A DNA stretch of 64,000 nucleotides from Cryphonectria parasitica EP155 (GCF_011745365.1 NW_024468912.1:2170001-2234000), one strand, 5' to 3'; positions 30,619-41,917 are shown, counted from the stretch's first letter. The notes: generated by a model not told the origin, from the letters alone. Numbers and translations are program-made.

Positions 30619-31441
30619 CTATTTTTTTCTTGACCAGCTGCACAGCTTGGGAAACACACGAAATACAATGAAGGCTATTTGGACACGAGAGTAAACCGTT
30701 GATGATGGTCGTCAATCCGCACAACAGACTCCTAGTTTGTGTTCACATACTTGTAACAATTTGTATCCTTGCAAACGGACTTCGCGGTTCTTGAAGAATG
30801 CGAAGTCCGTTTGTGTTTCCTTTTCTTTTCCTTTCTCAAGAGGATCTTGACATGGTTGATGTGAAGTGGAATATAAACTCGGGAGCTGTGGCATTCACAC
30901 CACATTGGTACCTGCAGGCTGGACAACCAATTTCATATGTCTCCAGCAGTAACAAGCACAAGAACCCACTGAGAGTCTTACCTGCCAGGCCCTGTACGGC
31001 CCCACCTTTGGGGTGAATCGTGGCATGGTTCAGTGGTCCAAAAGCCGTGCTGAGCTTGGTCTAGCGCCTAAGGTGGGTTCTCCCATCAACGGGTAAAAAC
31101 AAACCTCGACCCACTGGGTAAACATTCTAGGTGGGCAGAGTGAAGCGCATTGGCATCTCTGCCTGACACGACAACACTGCAAGACACGCCTTAACACCCA
31201 CGCGCTGCCTGGCCTGGCCTGGCTTGAACACGCGCAGTCACCACCCACTTGCTTTTTAATCTTCTTTTACTTCACGACACTATTAATATCGAGCCAACAC
31301 CAGCAATTGCACACTCGACTTCTCACCCCTTTGACGACCTGCAGCCTATCGCTAGACCGAGTCACCACCACGCTTGCCCTCCATCTCAATGCGCATTGCA
31401 TGTCGAACCATCGCCGGCGGTCCCATCGCGATTTCGCCGAG
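30619..31441. other. Divergent promoter region between acyltransferase and AT-hook gene
   Basis: 823 bp. It holds a 42-bp near-perfect palindrome (30772-30813) and short CCTGG repeats near 31207-31222. No coding gene seen. Confidence 0.6.
30772..30813. promoter_or_regulatory. 42-bp palindrome with heat-shock-element-like core
   Basis: Perfect 14-bp arms CAAACGGACTTCGC (30772-30785) and its reverse complement (30800-30813) enclose 14 nt whose core is itself palindromic (TTCTTGAAGAA). The core fits nTTCnnGAAn and the arms carry CGG...CCG triplets. It lies 154-195 bp upstream of the acyltransferase start and about 630 bp upstream of the AT-hook gene. It could be a transcription-factor site, an RNA hairpin or a cruciform. 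Function is inference. Confidence 0.6.
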
Positions 31442-34400
31442 ATGTCGGGTATCGAGATCGAGTACCCCTCCTCCCCCGATCCTCTGGTGGATGAGGCGGA
31501 TGACGACAACAACCACAACACCTCTGTGCTTGCACCGCCGTCCACCACCCGCCGCTTCCTGCAGAGTGCCGCTTCCTCTCGCTTCTCAGCCATGCCTGGC
31601 ACCTCGCCCAGGAAGCGCATGTTTGCCCTCGATGTCGGGAACGAGATCACTCCCCAGACCATATACGTCACTGTCGAGGCAGGGCCGGACGGCAACCCCA
31701 TAGCTAAAGCTCCCATAGGGACCAGTGTCAGGCGGCGGCTCTTCGGATCCCCCTCTGCACAGCCCAGCCCAAATCGTCGCGTCAGGACTACGACCACTAC
31801 CGTGCCTCTTCGAGGCCTGACGGACGACGAGGCCGCAGCCACCCCAAAGCGCCGTCGACGTTCTTCCGGAAGGCCAGGCACACCTGCCGCGGGCTCTACA
31901 ACCAAGAAGAAGAAACAACGAGCAACGCCAGCGACCGGGCGGACCAAGAAGATGAAAGGCACACCTGTGCCGAGCAGTGACATCCTGCAGTCCGAGACCC
32001 CAGCCGGCGCAGATCGTCCGACGCCTAGGAAGAGGGGCAGACCGCCCAAGCGCAAATCCCCCGACGGGCCTTCAGAAGGAAACGATGACCCCAGTCTGGC
32101 GCAAACGTTGCCGAGGAAGAAGGGCCGTAGAGGTCGGACGTCACTTGGTCCAGATGATCTAGAGCGCCTCGCCGCTGCTAACAGTATCGGTGTCGAGTCC
32201 TCAGTCGATCGCGCGCATGTCTCGAAGAGTCTAGAGGCGCTAGACGGTGGTCAAGGACCCGACCCAATCTCAGCTGATATTGCAGCGGACGGCGAACAGG
32301 CGGATGAGGAAGATATTTGGATGGGCGGAATGTCTGACACACCGCTTCCCAAGCGGCGGGAATCAGCTTCAGCAGCGGGTGAAGAGAACACGGGCGTTTC
32401 TGAGCCTAAGCACGTCGTCCAAAGCGACCAGCAGCCCGAATTGGAAGACCAAGGACCTCTGCCAGGCGAGTCGGATGACTACCCTCCTATGCTAGAATAT
32501 GACGACGATAAGAGAAGTGATACGGCCTTCAACCCCAGCGATAAGCCATCAGAGGTTGAGCACGATCCTACCGAGTTGAGGGATCAAGGGCCGCTGCCCG
32601 GCGAGTCGGACGATTACGCACCCCTGATGGAACACGAAGACAGAAGTGACGCGGAATCCCAACGCAGCGAACGGTCTGCTGAGGCTGGGGATGCCCTGGA
32701 CCAGACAGTGGACCCGGACACCTTCACCATGATTGGGATCGAGACAATGCCCTCATTCAGAGGAGACAGGAGCATGGCTCCGTCAGATCCACCCGAGATA
32801 GGCGAGACTACAAGTTTCTTTATCAACAGGACACTGGACTCATTGAGGCAGGAGATGGCTGAAAGTGACGAAGACGAGGTGGACGTACTGGTGTCCAGAG
32901 GTCCTACGCCTGCTGACGACGAGCCTGAGAGGCCACAATCAACAGCTTCGTCTCCACAAGACAGATTTCAGATGCCGTCGTCACCAGCCCATCAACCAGT
33001 GCGGTACTCGTCTCGAAGCCCAGGAAGGACCGAATCAGCTCCTGGATCAGCTGCAGACATCGAACCGCATGGATCTTCTCCTTCACCCAGGCGCGTGCAG
33101 AGCAACACCGCAGACAATCTACGCTCGGGCCCGAATAGCCTGGGTCCTGAAGAAGAAGAAGAAGAAGACTCGTTCTCCGACATCCCTGAAGAAGTTCTTG
33201 CAGCTGCTGAAATTTCGGGCGAAGAAGAGCGACAGCAATTCAGCAGAGCAGGCCCCGGCGATCAGATGGATTGGACTGCGCCAGTCGTCCAAAAGAGTGT
33301 ATTGGACGCTGGCTATGACCATCTATCTAGTTCTCTTGGTGATCAGGCTATCATCAACCGCCCTCGCAGCACCCAATCCACACCTTCCCGATCTGACCGC
33401 ACTCAGACGGATGATAACGCAACTATTTCCCAAGAATCTGCCTCTCGCTCTGTTCAATCCACACGAGTGTTGAGCCAGATGATACAGAGGAGTTCGCCAC
33501 CCCGTTCCCTACGGTCTCGTTCAGATTCCAACCGCTTGTTAACTCCAGATGAAACCACATCTTCGAGTGACCAAAGCCCACCAGAGGGCCAGATAGCGTC
33601 CAATGTAGACTTGGGGCCCATCGCTGCTGAAGACGTGGGCTCTTCGCCCCCCGAGATCAGAAGTTTCACGGAGGACGCCGTGCTGCCGACGCTGCCTCTC
33701 CGGCGAAGCTCAGAAAGCCCAGCAACTCGGGGGCCGGACATCCGCGTTGAGAGGGTGCAAGAGCAACATACTTATCCTGCAGGGCTGCAGTCTTCTCATT
33801 TGACGGGGCCCCGGCCGACTCTGTCTCCTGTGGTACGAATCGGAAGGACTCTGCAGAACATACTGTCCGACCCACCATCTCCGTCCGCCCGCGGCAGCGT
33901 CCTTGGTAGTCCCTTCAAGGGCTCCGTGAGAAACTCCAGCCCATTGGACGGCGCCGCTGTCAATGAGGCTCTACAAAACAATCTCTTATCAAATGTTGCA
34001 ACTCAGAACGGTCCGTCCCAACCAGCGCCACACATCTTCGGACGTCCCGCTCAGTCGCCTCCAAAGCCATGGACGATGGCCTTTGCGCCCCTGAGTCAGA
34101 TTAGGAATCTGGTTACGCAGGGCGCCCAGCTGTTTTCGTCGCCGCGCGTCAACACTTCTCAAGCTCTTGACGATCCTTTCGGGCCGTCATCTCCGACCAC
34201 GGATAGAGGGACTGAGAACAGCCGTGGTACCGCCTTTATGAATCGCATCAGGGAAGCATCGCGTGAAGGGAGCGCGTATAGTCACAGGACTGGCCGCCTC
34301 ACCATCAATGGCGATGACAAGGTGAGGCATCGCGCACCTAGTCTTCCCCCGGCTATGCGCAGCCGTGTTGTAGGCCTGGGAAGGACACCGACTTCTCTCG

Positions 34401-36109
34401 CAACGGGCCTCGACCGCCCCCCAGACAGCCGGGAGCGTGACCAACAGTCAAGCATCAGCAACGCATTCGACGGTGTATATGACGATGAGGCGGATGAGCT
34501 GGCTGGCGATTACAATCCGGAGGAGGTGCTCCAAGACCAACAACAGGCAGTGGACCCACCATTAGCACAGAGCGTGGAACGGCGTCCAAGTCATGGCGGA
34601 CTTGGCTCTGAAGAGGACGGTGTGCACGTGGAGGGAGATGAGACCCAGCTTGAGGATGCACGTGTCGATGACCAGGGCGAAGAAGAAGAAGAAGAAGAAG
34701 AAGACGATATATGGGCTATCGAAGCGAACAGGACTGCCTCTTCGCCTCAAGCTCTCATGCCGCCAGACGATACGATCAACTCTTTCAAGAAAGACGAATT
34801 GTCCATCGACTGGGGTACGCAAAGTATCAGTTCCTTCAACAATTCGCGCTCTGGGAGAAGTCCGGGTTTCAGACCTGGGCGTAGTGTGCACGAGGTCCCT
34901 CCCGAGAATCTTGAGGACTACTCGCTCGTCGACCTTCACAGCGGAGCCTCCACGCAGTCGTCAGCTAGAAAACCAACGCCCGAAGCCCAGAAGCAGCCAA
35001 AAAGAGTCGATCTTTCCGACTTCTTCTCCTCGTCTCCCAATTTCATGGAACGGCAAAGGCGGGCTAAAGAAGCGTCACTGGCCAAATCCGCAGCGCAGGA
35101 GCCTGCTCCCAAGCTGGCTCACATTGCATCACCGGAAGTGACCATCCGGCTACAAGATCCGGCATTGCGGAACCCACCGGTGATGACAAGCGAGCTACCG
35201 TCTCCAGCAGCCGGAGCCAGCCAGGAAGGCACAAGAGAATCTACGGCGTGGGCAGGGTCTACAACTGAGCCTGAGCCAGCCGGCCAAGGCCAAGCTCAAC
35301 AGGCAGAATTCACACCGAGGCAGAGGCAGAATGATGCGAATCTGTTCGAATCGTGGTCCACCTCATCTCGACCGCTGGCGGGAAGCGCTCAAGACTCGGA
35401 TGAGCCTGGCAGTTCTTCACAACCTGGCACCCCAGAGAATCCCGTTGACTCCAGCTTCGAGGCCCCTGACCTCCGGCCGCTGCCTGATCCGGAAGCTTCA
35501 CCATCTAAGTCATGCTTACGGTCCCCTTTGAAGCTCAAGCCAGCCGGACGAGTGGTTGAGTTTACCAGCAGCACGCTGTCCATGTCGATACCACTGCCGG
35601 CGCTTGTTGCTTCACGGAACGAGACTTCTCTTGCTACTGCTCCTGACCTGCCAGTATCTGGTCCACAGCTTGCGGGCAAAGAGAACCAAATCCCCTCGTC
35701 CCACTCCATTGTGGATGTTCCTTCGCTACGTCAACAACACTCTGAAGGAACCGAGAAATCGCATCAAGAGACCCACCTTTCACTCTCGCAAACCCAGTGG
35801 TCTAGGAGGCATTGGGTCCTCCTCGACAAGTTTTTGCAAGAATACCGAAGCGATCCTGTTGGGTTTGAAATGCGGTATGGCAGCACCGTCATGACGAGCC
35901 CACGGAAGCAGGCACCAAGTACCCTGGTTGGCAAGCAGGTGACATCACAAGGCGAGTCGATGGTACTGGAGCCGTGGCACTTGGATGTTGTTGGTGCTTT
36001 CAAGAACATGGACGGCGGTTGGCCAGAGGATGTACTTGCCAAGAGGCTTTTTGCGCTCCTTGTAGGAGAGAAGAGACGCCGTCTTGGGCTCGTGCCGAAG
36101 CGGCGATGA
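31442..36109 (+). CDS. Large disordered AT-hook nuclear protein
   Basis: One uninterrupted frame. From ATG 31442 (MSGIEIEYPSSPD) it has 1555 residues. An in-frame ATG at 31400 would add 14. The later start has the better context (GAGATG). Seen: an AT-hook core RKRGRPPKRK at 196-205, several Lys/Arg clusters (KRRRR, KKKKQR), a duplicated DQGPLPGESDDY motif 45 residues apart (about 334 and 379), a Glu-8 run at about 1080, and a more ordered C-terminus (about 1445-1555) with WSRRHWVLLDKFLQEYR, EPWHLDVVGAFKNM and WPEDVLAKRLFALLVG. The rest is Ser/Pro/acidic and disordered. AT-hooks bind the minor groove of A/T-rich DNA, so a chromatin role is inferred. I know such proteins only as uncharacterised fungal AT-DNA-binding proteins. 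Confidence 0.75.
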   Translation: MSGIEIEYPSSPDPLVDEADDDNNHNTSVLAPPSTTRRFLQSAASSRFSAMPGTSPRKRMFALDVGNEITPQTIYVTVEAGPDGNPIAKAPIGTSVRRRLFGSPSAQPSPNRRVRTTTTTVPLRGLTDDEAAATPKRRRRSSGRPGTPAAGSTTKKKKQRATPATGRTKKMKGTPVPSSDILQSETPAGADRPTPRKRGRPPKRKSPDGPSEGNDDPSLAQTLPRKKGRRGRTSLGPDDLERLAAANSIGVESSVDRAHVSKSLEALDGGQGPDPISADIAADGEQADEEDIWMGGMSDTPLPKRRESASAAGEENTGVSEPKHVVQSDQQPELEDQGPLPGESDDYPPMLEYDDDKRSDTAFNPSDKPSEVEHDPTELRDQGPLPGESDDYAPLMEHEDRSDAESQRSERSAEAGDALDQTVDPDTFTMIGIETMPSFRGDRSMAPSDPPEIGETTSFFINRTLDSLRQEMAESDEDEVDVLVSRGPTPADDEPERPQSTASSPQDRFQMPSSPAHQPVRYSSRSPGRTESAPGSAADIEPHGSSPSPRRVQSNTADNLRSGPNSLGPEEEEEEDSFSDIPEEVLAAAEISGEEERQQFSRAGPGDQMDWTAPVVQKSVLDAGYDHLSSSLGDQAIINRPRSTQSTPSRSDRTQTDDNATISQESASRSVQSTRVLSQMIQRSSPPRSLRSRSDSNRLLTPDETTSSSDQSPPEGQIASNVDLGPIAAEDVGSSPPEIRSFTEDAVLPTLPLRRSSESPATRGPDIRVERVQEQHTYPAGLQSSHLTGPRPTLSPVVRIGRTLQNILSDPPSPSARGSVLGSPFKGSVRNSSPLDGAAVNEALQNNLLSNVATQNGPSQPAPHIFGRPAQSPPKPWTMAFAPLSQIRNLVTQGAQLFSSPRVNTSQALDDPFGPSSPTTDRGTENSRGTAFMNRIREASREGSAYSHRTGRLTINGDDKVRHRAPSLPPAMRSRVVGLGRTPTSLATGLDRPPDSRERDQQSSISNAFDGVYDDEADELAGDYNPEEVLQDQQQAVDPPLAQSVERRPSHGGLGSEEDGVHVEGDETQLEDARVDDQGEEEEEEEEDDIWAIEANRTASSPQALMPPDDTINSFKKDELSIDWGTQSISSFNNSRSGRSPGFRPGRSVHEVPPENLEDYSLVDLHSGASTQSSARKPTPEAQKQPKRVDLSDFFSSSPNFMERQRRAKEASLAKSAAQEPAPKLAHIASPEVTIRLQDPALRNPPVMTSELPSPAAGASQEGTRESTAWAGSTTEPEPAGQGQAQQAEFTPRQRQNDANLFESWSTSSRPLAGSAQDSDEPGSSSQPGTPENPVDSSFEAPDLRPLPDPEASPSKSCLRSPLKLKPAGRVVEFTSSTLSMSIPLPALVASRNETSLATAPDLPVSGPQLAGKENQIPSSHSIVDVPSLRQQHSEGTEKSHQETHLSLSQTQWSRRHWVLLDKFLQEYRSDPVGFEMRYGSTVMTSPRKQAPSTLVGKQVTSQGESMVLEPWHLDVVGAFKNMDGGWPEDVLAKRLFALLVGEKRRRLGLVPKRR
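32441..32630 (+). repeat. Internal duplication in the AT-hook protein gene
   Basis: Two copies, starting near 32443 and 32578 (135-bp period), encode L-x-DQGPLPGESDDY followed by an acidic RSD segment. They keep the frame and differ mostly at third positions, so the peptide is conserved more than the DNA. Confidence 0.7.
34679..34702 (+). repeat. (GAA)8 coding poly-Glu
   Basis: Eight GAA codons in the AT-hook protein gene, giving a Glu-8 run at about residue 1080. Confidence 0.8.
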
Positions 36110-36525
36110 TCGATTTCTGGCTTTCCATGTATTTCACCTTTTTTTTTTTCTTTTCTTTTTGTACGCCTTGATTACGAGCATATGTGACGCATACATAGCC
36201 CCTGACAGGGCTTGGCTGGGAATGTCGTTTGATGCAATGCAGGATACCCGGATTGGTTGGTTGGTTCATTCACCCAGATTGTATGGCATGGGGTTCGCGG
36301 CGTCAGGTGTTAGATAATAATTCGAAAGTCTGCTTATTACGCAGAGAATGAAGCATGAAGAAGAAGCAAAAAAGACGACTCAGTAGATTGGACGGTCAAT
36401 CGCCGCCCAATGGTGAGTTTTGGTTCATGCCACCGCCTCTCTTGATCGCCGTGATCTATCATGCTAGAATTACAATCGCGTCCCCCAGCCTACCCCTCTA
36501 TCCCTCCACCTGCTTACTGACTCTT
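36110..36525. other. Convergent 3' region between AT-hook gene and RPN6
   Basis: 416 bp between converging stops, with a T-rich run at about 36138-36162 just after the AT-hook stop. No gene. Confidence 0.6.
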
Positions 36526-37970
36526 TTACTCGAGCATCGAAGCTTGGTTTGTGTAGAGGACATCGACCACGTTGCTTAGCTTGTCGATGGTCGCCAGAGC
36601 AGAATCATACGCCTCATCCCTGTGTGTCTCGTCAAAGATATTGAGACACCCCGCGCCCTGGTCCAAGACACCAATGATGACCTTGTCCAGGATCATCTGT
36701 GACAGCTTCTCCTCGACCTGGACAGGGCTGAGTTTGACCATCTTGGCAACATGGTCAATCTCGACGCGCGAAAAGGGCTCGATGACCTTGATGAGGTTCT
36801 GCTCGAGCATGGCATCGTACAGGCGGCGCAGGTGGCCCCGGATGAAGGCGTCGCTGCCCAGCTCGCGCTGGTAGGAGCCCAGCACGCTCTCGTACTCGTC
36901 GAGCGACCGGTTGGAGTGCGCGCGCGCGATGGCCTTCATGGCCTCGAGGGATTTAGAGGCGTACTTTGTCGCCTGCTTGGACGTCATGAGCGTGTTGACA
37001 TCGTCGACCTGGTTCAGCATCACCTTGCACAGCAGCATGTACTGCAGCGCCGCCGTCGCCTTGACCGTCTCGTCCAGCTGCGAGTACCCGTCCAGCGCCT
37101 CGATGAAGTAGCTGTAGGCCGTGTTGAAGTCCTTGTCCTCGGCGTGCAGCATGCCGGCCTGCATGTCCAGGTTCGCCTGGAGGAGCGGCGGGGTATAGAC
37201 GGAGGCGGCTGAGGTGCGGGCGCTGGTGAGCGCGGCGCGTGCCTTTGGGATGTTGCCCAGGGCGTGGTAGACGCGGGACTCGAGAAGCTGAACCTCGACG
37301 AGGACAAGCTTGTCGTCTAGGCGCTTGAGCTCACGGAGAAGCCCGTTGATGAGGGTCAGGGCGTCATAGTAGGACTGCTTGGCCATGTAGAGGGCGACCA
37401 GACGGGTTTCGAGGTTCTGCCGGAGAAAGCCTCGGCGCTCTGACGTAGCCCATTCTATACATGACTTTGTAGTGGATATCTGGAGTTCGGTGGTGTTGGG
37501 GATGTCGTGGAAGAGATCGAGGAGCTGTCGGACTATTAGGAAGGCAGACGCCGTCAGTGGATGGACCAGAAAAGAGCTGGAGGCGAGGCGAGGTGGGGGG
37601 CGTGAAGGTCCCTTACCCAGCTTCGCGGTCTTCGCCTTCGCAAACGAGGACAGGACAGTGCGGCTCTTGGTGACAAGCTCAACCAGATCCTGTGTGTTCC
37701 TGTTATTGTGTTGGTCAGTATGTGAAGGTATATACAGACGGACGACAACGACACCTCGAGCCCCCGAGGGGGGAGGGGGGTGGCTGACTTTTGGTTCCGG
37801 TAGAGCTCTCCCAAGCTGATCAGGGCAGTTTCATATTCTCGTATCGCAGCCTCGGAGGTGACAGAGGGCGGCTTGGAGATGATGTCCTTGTAGATCTGCT
37901 CGGCCTTCTTGGGATCTGTAGGAGCGGCCTTCTGCGCCTCGCGCACCCTCTCCGAATCTCCTTGCGCCAT
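36526..37970 (-). CDS. RPN6: 26S proteasome lid subunit Rpn6
   Basis: Exons (minus) 37970-37789, 37699-37617 and 37532-36526 encode 423 residues, the usual Rpn6 length. Rpn6 clamps the proteasome lid to the 20S core. Seen: N-terminal helical repeats (REYETALISLGELYRNQ, then NTQDLVELVTKSRTVLSSFA), CIEWATSERRGFLRQNLETR, the solenoid middle, and a C-terminal PCI domain with ELGSDAFIRGHLRRLYDAML and IEPFSRVEIDHVAKMVKL. The first intron uses an atypical GTCAGC donor (89 bp), forced by the conserved RNQKNTQDLVELV junction. The second is 84 bp. It is head-to-head with SOF1 and shares a 489-bp promoter region. Confidence 0.92.
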
Positions 37971-38459
37971 TGGGTCCCTGTGACGTTGATACGGTATCCT
38001 GCGAGGTTGTGTCTGGTTCTGATACGGCGCAGCTGTCGTATGGTCCTGCGAGGGTGGGTAGTTTTGGTGGTGAAGTTGTGTGTTTTGCAAGGGCTGGGTT
38101 TGAATGAGCTGTCGAGTGATGATGGTGGCGGTTGAAGTTCCGGGCTTCAGCCTTCTCCCACTAGAGCAAGTACAACAAGCTCCCAGGTTGCCGTGTGCAC
38201 GCGCAGACACCCAGCAGCCAGGCTTGCTAGGCAGGCGGAGGTGTTACGTAGCGTGGCAGCCAATGGCCACAGGCTCTAACAGTAGGGGCCCATTGCTTAT
38301 CTTATCTGCCACTGACCGCCTTTGGCAGAATGTACAATATTCTAATCCTTGCATACATTTTGCTTTGCCTTTGCTCCCGATCATTTATGGACTTTTCCCT
38401 GCCTCTCTCGCGCGCTTTCCCACCCACAAAGACCTCGACTTCACCAATATACCACAACG
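37971..38459. other. Shared divergent promoter of RPN6 and SOF1
   Basis: 489 bp between two divergent housekeeping starts. I looked for a proteasome control element (GGTGGCAAA) and found only GGTGGCGGTT near 38124, which is not a match. Confidence 0.6.
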
Positions 38460-39954
38460 ATGAAGGTCAAGACGCTTAGCCGGTCGATATCGGCGCATCA
38501 GCCGGCCGGCTCAGATGTTGCCAAACAGCCAAAGAATATGGACGCGGCTGTCCACCCATTCGAGCGTGCGAGAGAATACAAGCGAGCCTTGAACGCCGTC
38601 AAAATGGAGCGCATGTTCGCACAGCCTTTCATCTGCCAGCTCGGCCAAGGCCACGTTGACGGAGTGTATCAGCTCGCAAAGGACCCCAACTCCCTAAACA
38701 TGTTGGCAAGTGCTTCAGGTGATGGTGTGGTGAAAGTGTGGGATCTAGAGTCCCGCGAGCAGAGGTGGCATGCGAGCGCACATGCAAATATTGTCAGGGG
38801 CCTAGCCTGGACAAGAGACCAGAAGCTTTTGTCCTGCGGAACAGACCGCAAAATCCATCTGTTCGACCCCTCGACCGCGGACGAATCTGCACCCCTCACA
38901 ACTTTCGCCGGCACCAGCGCGTTTACCTCCCTGAGCCATCACCGATCCAAGAACGCCTTCGCCGCTTCATCGGGGAGCAACATTCAAGTCTACGATCTCG
39001 AGCGGTTCTCGGCAGCCCCCGAAGAATACAGCTGGCCGAATGCCACCGACACCATCAACGCGGTCAAGTTCAACCAGGTGGAGCAGTCGGTTCTGGCCTC
39101 TACGGCCTCGGATAGATCTGTCGTTATATGGGACGTGCGGTTATCCACACCCGTCACCAAGACCGTCATGACATTCGCATCGAACGGGCTGTCATGGAAC
39201 CCGATGGAAGCCTTCAATCTGGCTGTGGCTAACGAGGACCACAACTGCTATATCTTCGATGTCCGCAAGTTCGACCGCGCCCTCAACGTTTTGAAGGGAC
39301 ACGTTGCTGTAAGTGATCACTGATCGCTGTGCATCAGTCTGGACAAGGCCATTCAGACTTTCAATCCATAATACTGACATATCGTAGGCTGTCATGGATG
39401 TCGAGTTCTCGCCTACAGGTGAGGAGCTCGTAACGGCCTCATACGACCGGACCATCAGGATTTTCCCACGTGATCAGGGACACTCTCGAGATATCTACCA
39501 TACCAAGAGGATGCAGCGCGTCTTTGTCACCAAGTGGACCCCGGACAGCAAGTATCTCATGTCAGGGTCGGACGACGGAAACATCCGGCTCTGGCGAGCG
39601 AATGCTTCCAAGAGAGAGGGTGTCAAGTCTTCGAGGCAACGGCAGGCTGAGGAGTATAATTCGAAGCTGGTGGATCGCTTCGCCCATATGTGAGTACTTT
39701 CACCTTGAGGTCTCGTTTCTCATGTGAACCTTTTCTGCATATACTGACCAACATCGTCGCTATCCAGGCCCGAGATTCGGCGTATCAAACGCCACAGGCA
39801 CATCCCCACGGTCGTGAAGAAGGCTGGACAGATCAAGGGCGAGGAACTGAAGTCGATCAAGAGGCGTGAGGAGAACGAGAGAAAGCATACCAAGAAGCAA
39901 TTTGAAAAACGCCGGAGTGAGCGTGAGAAGATGATATTGGCTCGCGAAAAATAA
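38460..39954 (+). CDS. SOF1: Sof1, U3 snoRNP WD40 protein (DCAF13 type)
   Basis: Exons 38460-39308, 39388-39689 and 39768-39954 encode 445 residues. Sof1 belongs to the small-subunit processome in the nucleolus, needed for 18S rRNA maturation. Seen: N-terminus MKVKTLSRS...HPFERAREYKRALNAVKMERMFA..PF, seven WD-type repeats (for example SASGDGVVKVWDLESREQRW and VLASTASDRSVVIWDVR), and the diagnostic Lys/Arg-rich Sof1 C-terminal domain (PEIRRIKRHRHIPTVVKKAG followed by EERK-type helices). The ATG follows the ACAACG leader. Codons upstream are open but have no ATG in frame. Introns are 79 and 78 bp. Confidence 0.93.
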
Positions 39955-40715
39955 GAAGGAAATATCTGGAAGATCGAGGTCGTCTTTCCTTTTGTACTCG
40001 AAGGTTCATTCGATGATGCATTGCAAGGCGTTTGGGTAAGGTGGAAAAAAGAACTTCATGATACCTGGCAGATGCTCTGATGAGGATGACTGCTCAGTTC
40101 AATCTTATTTCAAAAAGAAGATGAAATAAAACCATCCAATCATACGAAAGCGTTCCAACCAGACAGCCGATGGTGTGTGATATGGGAGAATCTCAAAGGG
40201 CGTCTGCTGCTGGGACTGAAAAAAGGCGGGGCTTGCCGCCACCACTGACAGGGAAATACGAGATGCATGCTGCAGTTCAGTGGATGCTGGAGCCCTACTG
40301 GAGCCATGCTGAGGCCAGGGGTTACAGTAGGGTTCCCCTTCCCCCTGGGCGCCAGGCGTTTAGTGCAACCCTACCTCACGCCTCTGGGTCCCTGACATAG
40401 CTCGACGTTTCAACATGTGAATCGATGCGGCAAGGGGGAGCTCTCCGTTGTCGCAAGTTGTTCCTCTGTGCTCGACAAGAATATTCATATATTCTACCCT
40501 GTCGTCTAGAATCTCTGGTACAGGCCAGATTAGATTCTTCTCTCGTCGCCTTTTTTTTTCTCCAGTTTCAGATTTTATTCGAGTCAAAACAAAAGAAACA
40601 AACTTGGCTGGTTCACCTGGCACAGAGATCTCTTCTCTTCCAACCGCCCTCCGTCCTCACAAGTATCAAACATCCTCCGTCATTCAGAGCTAGTTCTCTC
40701 AGCCAGTTCATCACG
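39955..40715. other. Intergenic region between SOF1 and SDR gene
   Basis: 761 bp with the SOF1 3' UTR and the SDR promoter. No gene or repeat of note. Confidence 0.6.
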
Positions 40716-41917
40716 ATGGCCTCACTCGGCGGCTTTGATCGCCCGCCACAGCGCGACTCATGGTTCGCGCCGCTGTCCGTCGACCTCTTCCTGAAGGTCC
40801 TGAACGTGACCTTCTTCCACCCCTTCGTCGCCTGGATGATCCCTCTGTGCTTCCGCGCCGAGCACATGGACTGGGACAAGATCCCTATCCGGGTCTCCGT
40901 GTGGTATGCGACCCTGGTGACAGTGTGCTGGACCCTGGGCCAGGTCAACCGGCGCATTGCCTTTGGCCTCCCGCGCAAGGTGAACCTCGAGAATGAGGTC
41001 ATTGTCATCACGGGCGGCTCCAGTGGGCTTGGCCTGCTCATTGCGGAGGTTTATGGCATGCGCGGCGCCTCCGTGGCGGTGCTGGACGTGAGGGAGATGG
41101 ACAACGGCGAGGCGAGAGGTGTCACATACTACAAGTGCGATGTCACCAACAAGGAGCAGCTGGCACATGTCTCTAGACAGATCGAGGAAGAGGTAAGTTG
41201 ATTGATTGATTGATTGCTGTGCTCTCAGCTCCAGGCACCCCGTCAAGCTGGAGAAACGAAGAGACAAAAGATAAGAGCATAGCGTGCTAACATGGCTCGA
41301 TACAGCTTGGCACGCCGACAGTGCTGATCAACAACGCCGCCATTGTGGTCGGCAAGCGCCTCCTGGACATGAGCACCGAGGAGATGGAGAAGAGCCTCTT
41401 CACCAACCTCCTGTCCAGCTTCTACACCCTCAAGACCTTCCTCCCCGCCATGATCCGCGGCCAACACGGCGGCACCATCGTGACCGTCTCCAGCGTCATC
41501 GGCCAGGTCGGCGCCGCCCAGCTGACCGACTACGCCGCCGCCAAGGCCGGCCTGATCGCCCTGCACAAGTCCCTGACCGCCGAGCTGCGCCAGTCCCATC
41601 CGGACATCCGGACCGTCCTCGTCACCCCGGGACAGCTGTCCACGCCGCTCTTCTACGGGGTGCAGACCCCCAACTCCTTCCTCGCCCCCGTCGTGGAGCC
41701 CGTCGACGTCGCCAAGGAGATCATCAGCGCCATCGACAACGGGCTCGCCGAGTTCATCAGCGCCCCTCTGTATGCAAGGCTTATTGATTGGTACAACGTC
41801 CTGCCCGTGGGGCTACAGCATCTCGCTCGTAGGATTGCGGGCATCGATACGGCCATGAAGACCTTTGTGGGGAGGAAGGGCAATGAGTTGAGTGAGAAGA
41901 ATGGCAACCTTATATAG
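40716..41917 (+). CDS. Membrane-associated short-chain dehydrogenase/reductase
   Basis: Exons 40716-41192 and 41306-41917 give 362 residues. Seen: about 90 residues with two hydrophobic segments (FLKVLNVTFFHPFVAWMIPL and VWYATLVTVCWTLG), then a classical SDR: cofactor motif VITGGSSGLG, LINNAA, catalytic SS..YAAAK (VTVSSVIGQVGAAQLTDYAA then K) and the post-catalytic TPGQLSTPLF. Layout and length match SDR16C-like ER or lipid-droplet retinol/steroid dehydrogenases and related fungal enzymes. NAD(P)H-dependent oxidoreduction of a lipid is inferred. The 113-bp intron contains a (TTGA)n run (about 41198-41216) and a perfect GCTAAC branch site. Confidence 0.82.

Noticed and set aside
38120..38130. 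Proteasome control element upstream of RPN6
   Set aside because: GGTGGCGGTT differs from the Rpn4 site GGTGGCAAA at key positions.
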